DNA of 6,742 nucleotides from Planctomycetaceae bacterium (GCA_002862265.1 PKCQ01000544.1:1-6742), one strand, 5' to 3'; positions 1 through 6,742 are shown, numbered from the stretch's first letter. The notes: a model not told the origin generated them from the letters alone. A program made the numbers and translations.

Positions 1-1525
1 CCATTTGTTTGTTGTCGATTTTCGTCAGGAACAACTCAGGCCATTCCTTGTAAGGTTTCTTCTCAGGATTCGGCAGCTTGTCCATGTTGAAGTCGGCTGG
101 GCGCTGGAGCGAGTGGAACAGTCCGTGGATCAATTCCATCCAAAGGATTCGTCGGTCACCACTTCCACCAACCTCTTCGCCGATTTGCTTCAGAAGTGCC
201 AGAGTCGCCATTTGGGCTTTGTCTTCCGAAATCAGAGTGTCGCTTGTGGATTTTGTGCTCGCGGCAGCTTTGGTTGCCGTTTCCCACAAGTCCTCATGGA
301 CTTCACCGTAGTTTTTCGCCTGACTGTAGAGCGCTACAGTGAATCCGAGGAACAGACATGCTGCTCCCGCCAAAGCCCAAGGTTTCTTGGAACGCACCAG
401 TCGTTCGGTGACCACTTCACTTGGCACCAAGTTGGTTGAAACTGGGCCATGACCAAGTGCTTGTAGACACAGGCCGTAAACTGGAGCAAAGGTGGAGACG
501 TGGTCTTTGAAGGCAGGAGCAGCGGTAACTTCGCCACCTTCCAGTTTGTTGAAGTTGGTAAGAACATCGACTTCCATCGCCAGATTTTTGCTCAGATACT
601 GAGACAATCCAGGCAACTGGACCGAATTACCCATCATCAAGATTCCGCCAATATCCGCATTCTTGTTCAAACTACGGAAAAAGCCCATCGAGCGTTGGAC
701 TTCGGTCACCAAGTCATTAAAGACTGGACGCATGGCTTGGAAGACCAACTTCGGATCATCCGCCTCCATCGCATTTCGCTTCAGATGCTCGGCCTTGGCA
801 AAGGTTAGCTTCAAATCTTTCGTCAGCTGACGTGTAAAGTGATTACCGCCGATCGGCATACTTCGCTGCCACACGCGATAGCCGTTGGTGACGATCAAGT
901 CCGTCGTGTCTGTACCCATCGCCAGCACAACGGTGGACCTAGGTGGCTTTTCGTTGTCGTACTGATAGTCCTCGTCCGTTGCCAAGTCACGTTCGAAGGT
1001 GACCATGTTGTAAATCGAAAGAGGCGCGAGCTGCAGAATTTCTATTTCCACGTCAGCGTCTTCGAGTGGTTGCAAGGTGCGATAAACCGCATCTCGCTTC
1101 ATTGCGAACAGACCGACTTCGCTCTCTAAAGCAAAGCCATCCGAGATATCGCTGCCCTCCATCAACTGGTAATCCCAGACGACGTCTTCCAGTTCAAATG
1201 GGATCTGCTGGCGAGCTTCGTATTTGACGATGTCAGCCAGCTTCTTGAGCTCAACCGGTGGTGGCTTGAAGAATTTTGCCAAACCGCTGGAACCTGGAAC
1301 GCTGAGTGCGACCCGCGTCTTTTTCAGGTCGTTACGATTGACGAAAGTCGACAAAGCCTCGCGCACCATCTCTTCTGCGTTGGAATCTGGTGAACTGAGG
1401 ATTTTGGGATATTCGATATAGTCAAACGCTTCCGCTACTAATTGGTCGCCGTCGACTGAACAACGAAGCGCTTTGAGCGCACTTTGACCGATTTCAATGC
1501 CCCAAACTGATGATGCATTGGCCAT
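1..1525 (-). CDS. pilM: Type IV pilus assembly protein PilM with PilN-like C-terminal extension (partial, 3' end off window)
   Basis: This frame is open from an ATG at 1525-1523 to the left edge and shows 508 residues with no stop. Known PilM proteins are actin-fold (FtsA-like) ATPases on the cytoplasmic face of the inner membrane that bind the tail of PilN in the pilus alignment complex. Visible here are the phosphate-1 region VWGIEIGQSALKA (residues 7-19), the PilM-typical stretch RQQIPFELEDVVWDYQ near residues 112-127, a phosphate-2 region ending in MPIGGNHFTRQLT (about 198-235), and an adenosine-type motif GGILMMGNSVQLPGL (about 293-307). After the ATPase part comes TNLVP (364-368), resembling the NLLP start of PilN, then a membrane segment at about 383-401 and a probably periplasmic part. 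PilM alone is usually about 350 residues, so this looks like a PilM-PilN fusion. The usual Asp in both phosphate loops is replaced (Glu11; Ala-Met-Gly at 202-204). The start is supported by a good ribosome binding site. Family assignment is firm; the fusion is inferred from motif order. Confidence 0.9.
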   Translation of the reverse strand, partial: MANASSVWGIEIGQSALKALRCSVDGDQLVAEAFDYIEYPKILSSPDSNAEEMVREALSTFVNRNDLKKTRVALSVPGSSGLAKFFKPPPVELKKLADIVKYEARQQIPFELEDVVWDYQLMEGSDISDGFALESEVGLFAMKRDAVYRTLQPLEDADVEIEILQLAPLSIYNMVTFERDLATDEDYQYDNEKPPRSTVVLAMGTDTTDLIVTNGYRVWQRSMPIGGNHFTRQLTKDLKLTFAKAEHLKRNAMEADDPKLVFQAMRPVFNDLVTEVQRSMGFFRSLNKNADIGGILMMGNSVQLPGLSQYLSKNLAMEVDVLTNFNKLEGGEVTAAPAFKDHVSTFAPVYGLCLQALGHGPVSTNLVPSEVVTERLVRSKKPWALAGAACLFLGFTVALYSQAKNYGEVHEDLWETATKAAASTKSTSDTLISEDKAQMATLALLKQIGEEVGGSGDRRILWMELIHGLFHSLQRPADFNMDKLPNPEKKPYKEWPELFLTKIDNKQM

Positions 1526-1533
1526 GAAACGAA

Positions 1534-1540
1534 CCTTCTT
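1534..1540 (-). promoter_or_regulatory. Ribosome binding site of pilM
   Basis: Read on the minus strand this is AAGAAGG, a good Shine-Dalgarno match, with 8 bases between it and the ATG at 1525-1523. It fixes the pilM start. It is the clearest ribosome binding site in the window; the other two genes have only weak ones. Confidence 0.7.
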
Positions 1541-1572
1541 CGTGTGCTTTGGATCTGCTTTTGCGCGAGTGG

Positions 1573-1589
1573 AAGATATTCCCTATCTT
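1573..1589. repeat. Small perfect inverted repeat upstream of pilM
   Basis: The arms AAGATA and TATCTT are perfect complements around the five-base centre TTCCC. The centre of the repeat lies about 55 bases upstream of the pilM start codon, within its probable promoter or leader. It could be an operator half-site pair or a weak RNA hairpin. The arms are short and AT-rich, so chance is a real possibility. Confidence 0.35.
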
Positions 1590-1949
1590 GTGCGCATTAT
1601 GATCACGATGAGACTAGAGCGGACGAAAAGTCACTGCCACAACGAATCCGGCAAAATTTTGTTAGGCCGGAACCGAGAAAATAGCAGTAGTTGTCAGAGA
1701 TCTAATCGGCAGAAAAGACTCTCTCACCTATTAAACTGTATCGAGATTGGGTCCCTGATGTCAAATTTCTCATATATCTGGTATCCCTTTTTGCCAACTT
1801 TTCCTGCCGTGAGCATTGCAACCTGCCAGGATCAGAAACCGCTCCCTTCGCCACCAAAGAATTTACAGTCCGTTAACTTGAGAACCATAGCGGTTCAATA
1901 GTCTTTCTTAAGTCCCATGCTGTCCCAAACTGCTTGATCTGGATCTCCG

Positions 1950-4900
1950 ATGCCAAATGCCAATGCAATCAGTGACTTGAAACGCTGTCTGTTGTTGCTG
2001 CCCGGTTATGAATTGGAAGGTTTTCCAAGGTTCTTGACTCGGGAAGAGGCCGCTGCGTTGTTGGCAGGTTGGGCGAGCCTGTGGCATCCCGCTTTAATCA
2101 AACGCACGCAGAACATTCCAGCCTGGCAGCAGGCCAGCAGCAGCCCCGGCGATGTCACTGGCTCCTTACTGATTCTGCCCGAAATCGCCAAGTCGGAATT
2201 GGACCCGATCTTTCAGTCAGCCGAAGATTGCTTGCTGCAGGAGCCGCATAGCGATTGGATGGAGCTGCAGCGAGAATTGCTCGAGCTATCAGGGATTGGG
2301 GGATCGGAGCGAGCTGAGCTTCAAGATAGGCTGACCGAGCAACGACTCTGCGAATTTGCTGCTCTGGGCTACGCCTATCTCCAAATTCAGCTGATGACAC
2401 GCCAGCTAAGATACACTTCGAATCTCGATCAGCTGCTATTTGCTGAGCAAGTGGTCGCTGCGGCTGAAGCTAGTCTCGCCGGAGAAGCGGAGAAAGCAGA
2501 GGAGTCGCTGCAAGCTTGCTTTGACACCCTTGGACAAGAACGCGACCACTATTACTCGCTAGAAGTCCATCTGCTCGACGTCACGTTGCTCGCACCGACC
2601 GTACTCGGCAAGTCGCTCACTCGTCAGCTCAGCGAGCGGAGCGAACCGACTTCGTTTCTGGCGAGTGCTTCCCTTCTGCGTCAGATGAAGCAAGAACAGA
2701 CCGAGAACTATACGGCGCTCAGTGCCCAAGTCAACTCGGGCGACTCAAGTTTGCTCGGAGGCCTCGACGCCGAACGCCCACATTCCTTAATGCCACGTGA
2801 GAGCCTGAGCCGCGATTTGCATCGTGGGAAAATAGCCTATGCTGAACTCGACCTGCCCGCACCGACATGCTTCGCGCGTATGTCTTTTGGCATGATTACG
2901 GATCACGCTGCCGATTTGAAGCGATTTGGATACCAAGGAGTATTCCTTACTGCTTGGTCCGAAGGCAGCTACCCTGAAGGAAGTCAAACCAAGATCTCCT
3001 GGGAAGCCTCCGATGGGACATTTATCTCGGCGATTGCATCTGAAGTTCGCGATGCGAGTGACGCGTCGAGTTTCCTGGCACTTGGCTGGGATATCGGCGA
3101 TGCTCTGGACCATCAACACGTGCCGACGCTGGTTTTTGCGCATTGGCCTGGCCGAACCAGCGACTATGCGAATTGGCTCAGCATTATTGAAAAACGCACG
3201 CCAGCGCTTGGACGTTGGTCGCACGGCACGCCTTACTTTTGCGATACAGACGATCCCTATCACCAAGAACGCCTCAATACATCTGACTTCAAGCACAATT
3301 GGTTGGCACGCTCTGAGACGCCAGCAAAACTCCTGGAAGCAACTCGCGCGCTCCAAGTGATCGCAAGCCGCTGTCGTTCGTTGCAAAACTTGGCCAATCT
3401 CGCTTGGCAACTCGAGCATTACAAGCCGAAGCCAGTGGGAAACACGCCGCGAGAAGAAGAGACGTCGCAAGCAAAGGAAGAGGTGGTTGAAGACAGTACT
3501 TCTGACTTGAGTGATCCAGCAGGCGGTGACTCCCAAGTCGAGCCCCAGGAGGAAACTTTGCACAAAACCAGCGATTGTGCCTTCTCATCCGATCTTAGAA
3601 GGCTGATCGAAATTTGCGACGGTTTCCTAGACAACTACTCGCAAAAGGATGTAGCTTCGGACCAGCAAAGGGCACTTGAGCTAGCCGACAAGTGTAGCGA
3701 TGAGATCATTTCTAAGTTGCAAACGTTGCTTTGCCCTTCTACGCCCCCAGCGAAATCGGGAGAAGAATCGACAGGTCGGCTCTTGATCAATTCTCGAAGT
3801 CTCGCGCAGCGCATCAGGGTGCAAACGGCTGCCGAAAAGCAGTTTGTCGATGCTGGCTGGAAGTATGCAAGTGGTCGCGTCGGGCATGACCGCTATAGCT
3901 GTCTCGATGTTCCTTCTTTTGGTTTTGTCGTCGCGCCATTTGCTGACAAGGCGAGCAATCCAAAGCAACAGCACTTGGCCGAACTTGGAGGAGTTGTCCA
4001 GAACGAGTTCCTCGAAGCTCAGGTCGATAACCGCCGCGGACATCTAAAAAGTGTTTATATACCGGGGCGCCGCGGAAATCGTCTCAGCTTGATGCTTGCT
4101 CGACGCGACCGGCTCGACAACGGAGAATTCTCGTACTCCGAGATGCAAGCCAAAGACGTGCGCATGCTTACCAGTTCCAACATTTGCGGCTTGGTTCGAG
4201 CCTCTGGGCGTCTTGTAATTGACGGCGAATCGCAGGCCGAGTTTGAGATCGATTATGAACTTTGGCGCGGCAGCCGAATAATGGAAGTCGCCACTCGGCT
4301 GAAGGGGATGAAGCCTCTGGCTAATTCCAATCCTTGGCGCTCGGCTTATGTGCTGCGTCTCGCTTGGCCTACCGAAGCCGCTATTCTTAAGTCATTCCAG
4401 TGCGGTCGCCGGCATCCGATGGCAACTGGTCAGACCGTTTCACCAGCATTGATTGAAATCGACGAATCGGAGTACTGCACGCATTATCTGACTGGCGGTC
4501 TTGCCTTTCACCGAAGAACCGAATCTCGCTTCCTAGAAACCATTCTGCCCTTCGATCGCAAGGAGTCGGAATCCCGTATTGGTATCGGCGTGGACTTGCC
4601 GCAACCGCTGCAAATGGCGGAGGATTTTCTGGACCGCCGCTATTCCCTTCCGCTTTCTGGAAAAGTCCAAGAGGCTCAAGCTTGGTTGACCAGCGTTAAT
4701 GCCAAGAACGTTATCGTGCATCTTGAATCGCCGCTCGTCAATGATAGCGGCGATACAGTCGGTCTGAGGCTGTTTGTGCAAGAAACGCAAGGCAGATCCA
4801 GCAACGCCGTGATTCGCCTAATGCATGATGCGAAGGCTGCCGATCGAGTCGACTACCTGGGCGAGAGTATCGGCAAATTGACGACGAACCATGACTCCAT

Positions 4901-4955
4901 CACCATCGCTTTACGCGCTAATGAGCAAACCAATGTTGATGTGCTTTGGAGCTAG
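1950..4955 (+). CDS. Large divergent GH38 (alpha-mannosidase)-like protein
   Basis: This is a complete 1001-residue protein. GH38 enzymes are large retaining alpha-mannosidases with a (beta/alpha)7 catalytic domain, a helical bundle and C-terminal beta-sandwiches. Three stretches fit that plan: residues 319-363, with LKRFGYQGVFLTAW (323-336) and ISWEASDGTFISA (349-361), like the segment where GH38 has W-E-G-x-D-G; residues 682-800, with NEFLEAQVDNRRGHLKSVY (685-703) and YELWRGSRIMEV (769-780), like the GH38 beta-sandwich; and about 905-1001, where AWLTSVNAKNVIVHLES, GLRLFVQETQGR and a final ALRANEQTNVDVLW resemble the GH38 C-terminal domain. The classical N-terminal H-x-H-x-D-x-x-W and nucleophile D-x-F-G-H signatures are not seen; SFGMITDH (312-319) may sit at the latter place. 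Residues 492-542 form an acidic linker rich in Glu, Ser, Thr and Pro. There is no signal peptide or membrane segment, so it is probably cytoplasmic. An in-frame stop at 1935-1937 and the lack of another upstream start fix the ATG; its ribosome binding site is weak (GGA at 1941-1943). Substrate and activity are unknown. Confidence 0.8.
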   Translation: MPNANAISDLKRCLLLLPGYELEGFPRFLTREEAAALLAGWASLWHPALIKRTQNIPAWQQASSSPGDVTGSLLILPEIAKSELDPIFQSAEDCLLQEPHSDWMELQRELLELSGIGGSERAELQDRLTEQRLCEFAALGYAYLQIQLMTRQLRYTSNLDQLLFAEQVVAAAEASLAGEAEKAEESLQACFDTLGQERDHYYSLEVHLLDVTLLAPTVLGKSLTRQLSERSEPTSFLASASLLRQMKQEQTENYTALSAQVNSGDSSLLGGLDAERPHSLMPRESLSRDLHRGKIAYAELDLPAPTCFARMSFGMITDHAADLKRFGYQGVFLTAWSEGSYPEGSQTKISWEASDGTFISAIASEVRDASDASSFLALGWDIGDALDHQHVPTLVFAHWPGRTSDYANWLSIIEKRTPALGRWSHGTPYFCDTDDPYHQERLNTSDFKHNWLARSETPAKLLEATRALQVIASRCRSLQNLANLAWQLEHYKPKPVGNTPREEETSQAKEEVVEDSTSDLSDPAGGDSQVEPQEETLHKTSDCAFSSDLRRLIEICDGFLDNYSQKDVASDQQRALELADKCSDEIISKLQTLLCPSTPPAKSGEESTGRLLINSRSLAQRIRVQTAAEKQFVDAGWKYASGRVGHDRYSCLDVPSFGFVVAPFADKASNPKQQHLAELGGVVQNEFLEAQVDNRRGHLKSVYIPGRRGNRLSLMLARRDRLDNGEFSYSEMQAKDVRMLTSSNICGLVRASGRLVIDGESQAEFEIDYELWRGSRIMEVATRLKGMKPLANSNPWRSAYVLRLAWPTEAAILKSFQCGRRHPMATGQTVSPALIEIDESEYCTHYLTGGLAFHRRTESRFLETILPFDRKESESRIGIGVDLPQPLQMAEDFLDRRYSLPLSGKVQEAQAWLTSVNAKNVIVHLESPLVNDSGDTVGLRLFVQETQGRSSNAVIRLMHDAKAADRVDYLGESIGKLTTNHDSITIALRANEQTNVDVLWS

Positions 4956-4979
4956 CCCTGCCCATCGGACTCCGTAGCT

Positions 4980-4996
4980 GAAGTCGGCAAGACTTC
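4980..4996. repeat. Perfect hairpin 24 bases after the GH38-like stop codon (possible terminator or dispersed repeat)
   Basis: GAAGTC and GACTTC pair perfectly around the loop GGCAA. The position just behind a stop codon suits a transcription terminator or an mRNA 3' end stabiliser, but no run of T follows (the next bases are CGGCCC), so it is not a standard intrinsic terminator. The flanks are GC-rich. It may instead be one copy of a small intergenic repeat family; that cannot be decided from one copy. Confidence 0.45.
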
Positions 4997-5176
4997 CGGC
5001 CCTCCTAACTGCGTCGAACCTACTGAATCTGCCCTGAGCGGAGCGGTTTTGTCTTTTCTATGTCGAAAAATTATTGCAGCGACAGCGACCAATCACTTGA
5101 AAGACTGGGCTACCTTTTTGCTCAGAATCCTTGATAATTGTTTGTCCTCTCCTTTTGCAGACTCACTTTTGTATGC

Positions 5177-5186
5177 GCGATATCGC
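5177..5186. repeat. Ten-base perfect palindrome in the acnB upstream region
   Basis: GCGATATCGC reads the same on both strands. Its centre lies about 72 bases before the acnB start codon. A second, eight-base palindrome, GCGTACGC, follows at 5213-5220. Both begin with GCG and end with CGC. They could be sites for a dimeric regulator of acnB, but no consensus is recognised. Confidence 0.3.
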
Positions 5187-5212
5187 TTCCCCGGATTCCT
5201 GACTGACGCGAT

Positions 5213-5220
5213 GCGTACGC
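5213..5220. repeat. Eight-base palindrome close to the acnB start
   Basis: GCGTACGC is a perfect palindrome ending 33 bases before the acnB ATG. It shares its outer bases with the palindrome at 5177-5186, 36 bases upstream start to start. Sites of this length occur by chance, so function is only a suggestion. Confidence 0.25.
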
Positions 5221-5253
5221 CTGAACAATACATCCGAAACTGGTGCGATTCCT

Positions 5254-6742
5254 ATGAGCCTTTATGCTGCCTATCTTGACGAAATCGAAGAACGCAAAAA
5301 GCAGGGCCTTCATCCCAAGCCAATCGATGGCGCGGAGCTTACGCAAGAGATCATTGCTCAGATTAGAGATGCTGATAATCCCCACCGCGATGACTCACTG
5401 AAGTTCTTCGTCTACAACACACTTCCAGGGACTACGAGTGCGGCAGGTGTCAAAGCAGAGTTCCTGAAAGAAATCGTTCTTGGTGATTCGACGGTTCGTG
5501 AGATCTCGCGAGAGTTTGCCTTGGAACAGCTTTCGCACATGAAGGGCGGCGCGTCGATCCGAGTGTTGCTTGATTTGGCGCTGGGCGACGACGAGTCGAT
5601 TTCCATACAGGCTGCTGAAGTTCTGAAGACGCAAGTCTTTCTTTACGAAGCAGATACGGGCCGACTCGAAGAGGCATTCAAGGCGGGCAATACGATCGCC
5701 AAAGACATTATTGAAAGCTATGCGAAGGCGGAGTTTTTCACAGAGCTGCCTGAGGTGCCCGAGAAAATCGAGCTGGTTACCTACGTAGCTGGAGTGGGGG
5801 ATATCTCGACCGACTTGCTGTCTCCCGGAGCTGAGGCTCATTCGCGTTCGGACCGAGAGTTGCACGGCAAATGCTTGATCAACGAAACCGCTCAAAAAGA
5901 GCTTGTCGCGCTCCAAGAACAGCATCCTGACAAACGAGTGATGCTGATTGCCGAAAAAGGAACCATGGGCGTTGGCTCTTCGCGAATGTCTGGCGTCAAC
6001 AATGTTGCGCTCTGGATCGGCAAGCAAGCAAGTCCCTACGTGCCATTCATCAATATTGCTCCAGTCGTTGCAGGAACAAACGGTATCTCTCCAATCTTTC
6101 TCACGACGGTTGGCGTGACAGGCGGTATTGGACTGGATCTAAAGAATTGGGTGAAGAAACTGGACGCCGACGGCAACGTGGTGCTTGACGAAGACGGTGA
6201 ACCTGAACTCGAGCAAAAATACTCGGTCAACACAGGTACCGTCCTGACGATCAATACGAAAGAGAAAAAGCTTTACAGCGGCGATCAGGAACTCGCTGAT
6301 GTTTCGAGTGCCTTCACGCCGCAAAAAGTCGAGTTCATGAGAGCGGGTGGTTCTTACGCGATCGTGTTCGGTAAGAAGCTGCAAACCTTAGCTGCTAAAA
6401 CTCTCGGTATCGATGTGCCACCTGTTTATGCACCTTCCAAAGAGATTTCTCAACAAGGGCAAGGACTGACCGCAGTCGAAAAGATCTTCAACCGCAATGC
6501 CGTGGGCAACACCCCGGGCAAGACGTTGCATGCGGGGTCTGACGTACGGGTCGAAGTCAACATCGTCGGCTCGCAAGACACGACAGGACTGATGACTTCG
6601 CAGGAGCTGGAAATGATGGCGGCAACGATCATCTCGCCGATCGTTGATGGAGCTTATCAGTCCGGCTGTCACACCGCGTCGGTTTGGGATAAGAAGGCAC
6701 AAGAGAACATTCCACGTTTGATGAAGTTCATGCATGACTTCG
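5254..6742 (+). CDS. acnB: Aconitate hydratase B / 2-methylisocitrate dehydratase (partial, 3' end off window)
   Basis: AcnB isomerises citrate to isocitrate through cis-aconitate in the TCA cycle, using a [4Fe-4S] cluster in the cytoplasm; many AcnB enzymes also hydrate 2-methyl-cis-aconitate. The 496 visible residues cover the N-terminal HEAT-like domain (about 1-165, with LHPKPIDGAEL and LSHMKGGASIRVLLDL), the swivelling domain placed before the catalytic core as is typical of AcnB, with the substrate-binding GTMGVGSSRMSGVNNVALW (236-254), and the start of the core, with VGSQDTTGLMT (438-448) and SGCHTASVWD (470-479). Family proteins have about 860-930 residues, so roughly half is missing, including the cluster cysteines. 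The ATG is the first start after an in-frame stop at 5200-5202; no good ribosome binding site precedes it. The sequence resembles AcnB of Bacteroidetes more than that of E. coli, with a longer swivel-domain loop near 292-330 (KNWVKKLDADGNVV and following). Confidence 0.95.
   Translation, partial: MSLYAAYLDEIEERKKQGLHPKPIDGAELTQEIIAQIRDADNPHRDDSLKFFVYNTLPGTTSAAGVKAEFLKEIVLGDSTVREISREFALEQLSHMKGGASIRVLLDLALGDDESISIQAAEVLKTQVFLYEADTGRLEEAFKAGNTIAKDIIESYAKAEFFTELPEVPEKIELVTYVAGVGDISTDLLSPGAEAHSRSDRELHGKCLINETAQKELVALQEQHPDKRVMLIAEKGTMGVGSSRMSGVNNVALWIGKQASPYVPFINIAPVVAGTNGISPIFLTTVGVTGGIGLDLKNWVKKLDADGNVVLDEDGEPELEQKYSVNTGTVLTINTKEKKLYSGDQELADVSSAFTPQKVEFMRAGGSYAIVFGKKLQTLAAKTLGIDVPPVYAPSKEISQQGQGLTAVEKIFNRNAVGNTPGKTLHAGSDVRVEVNIVGSQDTTGLMTSQELEMMAATIISPIVDGAYQSGCHTASVWDKKAQENIPRLMKFMHDF

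Larger units (their letters stand above)
1526..1949. other. Divergent intergenic region between pilM and the GH38-like gene
   Basis: These 424 bases separate two genes transcribed away from each other, so promoters for both should lie here. On the minus strand CATAAT (complement of 1598-1603) matches the sigma-70 -10 consensus at five of six positions, but no fair -35 box lies 16-18 bases upstream. On the plus strand I found no acceptable -35/-10 pair. I found no clear sigma-54 (GG-N10-GC) element either. A plus-strand open frame crossing this region begins inside pilM and has no recognisable protein features. Apart from the pilM ribosome binding site and the hairpin at 1573-1589, I see nothing I can assign. 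Confidence 0.6.
4956..5253. other. Intergenic region upstream of acnB
   Basis: This 298-base spacer holds a perfect hairpin at 4980-4996 and two short palindromes at 5177-5186 and 5213-5220. I found no convincing -35/-10 pair; the best pair I could build, TTGTCT and TATTGC 17 bases apart around 5050-5079, is poor. A 24-codon frame starting with ATG at 5060 and ending at 5134 lacks a ribosome binding site and I do not call it a gene. The space is long enough for acnB to have its own promoter and a leader. Confidence 0.55.

Noticed and set aside
5..1129. Plus-strand open frames at 5-439, 500-808 and 839-1129
   Set aside because: All lie opposite pilM, whose frame is continuous and carries clear PilM motifs over the same stretch.
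1497..1901. Plus-strand open frame of 134 codons across the divergent spacer
   Set aside because: It starts inside pilM on the opposite strand, has no ribosome binding site, and its product has no recognisable domain or composition of a real protein.
2787..3563. Minus-strand open frame of 258 codons inside the GH38-like gene
   Set aside because: It is fully antisense to a well-supported coding frame, and its translation is rich in Arg, Cys and Ser as expected for a shadow frame.
5060..5134. 24-codon frame that could be a leader peptide before acnB
   Set aside because: No ribosome binding site precedes its ATG, there is no run of regulatory codons, and no attenuator-like hairpin pair follows.
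5049..5279. 76-codon plus-strand frame running into the acnB start
   Set aside because: It overlaps the acnB coding region in another frame, lacks a ribosome binding site and has no recognisable features.
5395..6027. Minus-strand open frame of 210 codons inside acnB
   Set aside because: It is antisense to strongly conserved AcnB sequence, and its product resembles no known family.
1..6742. Search for CRISPR arrays, insertion sequences, tRNA genes, toxin-antitoxin or defence genes
   Set aside because: No direct repeat arrays, transposase-like frames, terminal inverted repeats or tRNA-like folds were seen; almost all of the window is taken up by three ordinary-length coding genes.

Overview
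The window looks like chromosomal DNA from a planctomycete, most probably of the Pirellulales (Rhodopirellula/Blastopirellula type). The grounds are an unusually long PilM that continues through a membrane segment into a PilN-like part, a large divergent GH38 (alpha-mannosidase)-like protein with little N-terminal similarity to classical enzymes, moderate GC content, long intergenic spacers and weak Shine-Dalgarno sequences. The assignment rests on recognising protein families by eye, not on a database search.

Layout. (1) Positions 1-1525, minus strand: the first 508 codons of a type IV pilus assembly protein PilM whose 3' end lies outside the window. (2) 1526-1949: a 424-base spacer between two divergent genes. 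It holds the pilM ribosome binding site and a small perfect hairpin, but no convincing sigma-70 promoter. (3) 1950-4955, plus strand: a complete 1001-residue protein. Its middle, its beta-sandwich region and its C-terminus resemble glycoside hydrolase family 38, but the usual catalytic signatures are not visible. (4) 4956-5253: a 298-base spacer with a perfect hairpin just after the stop codon and two palindromes close to the next gene. (5) 5254-6742, plus strand: the first 496 codons of aconitate hydratase B (AcnB), cut by the right edge before the Fe-S cluster cysteines.

The three genes do not form an obvious pathway. PilM is an inner-membrane-associated part of the type IV pilus (or related secretion) machine. 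The GH38-like protein probably handles, or once handled, glycans. AcnB is a TCA-cycle enzyme. pilM is transcribed away from the other two. The GH38-like gene and acnB share a direction, but the 298-base gap and the hairpin argue for separate transcription. I see no mobile element, CRISPR array, tRNA, rRNA or defence system. The most interesting points are the apparently degenerate active sites of both PilM and the GH38-like protein, the PilM-PilN-like fusion, and the close likeness of AcnB to the Bacteroidetes type.
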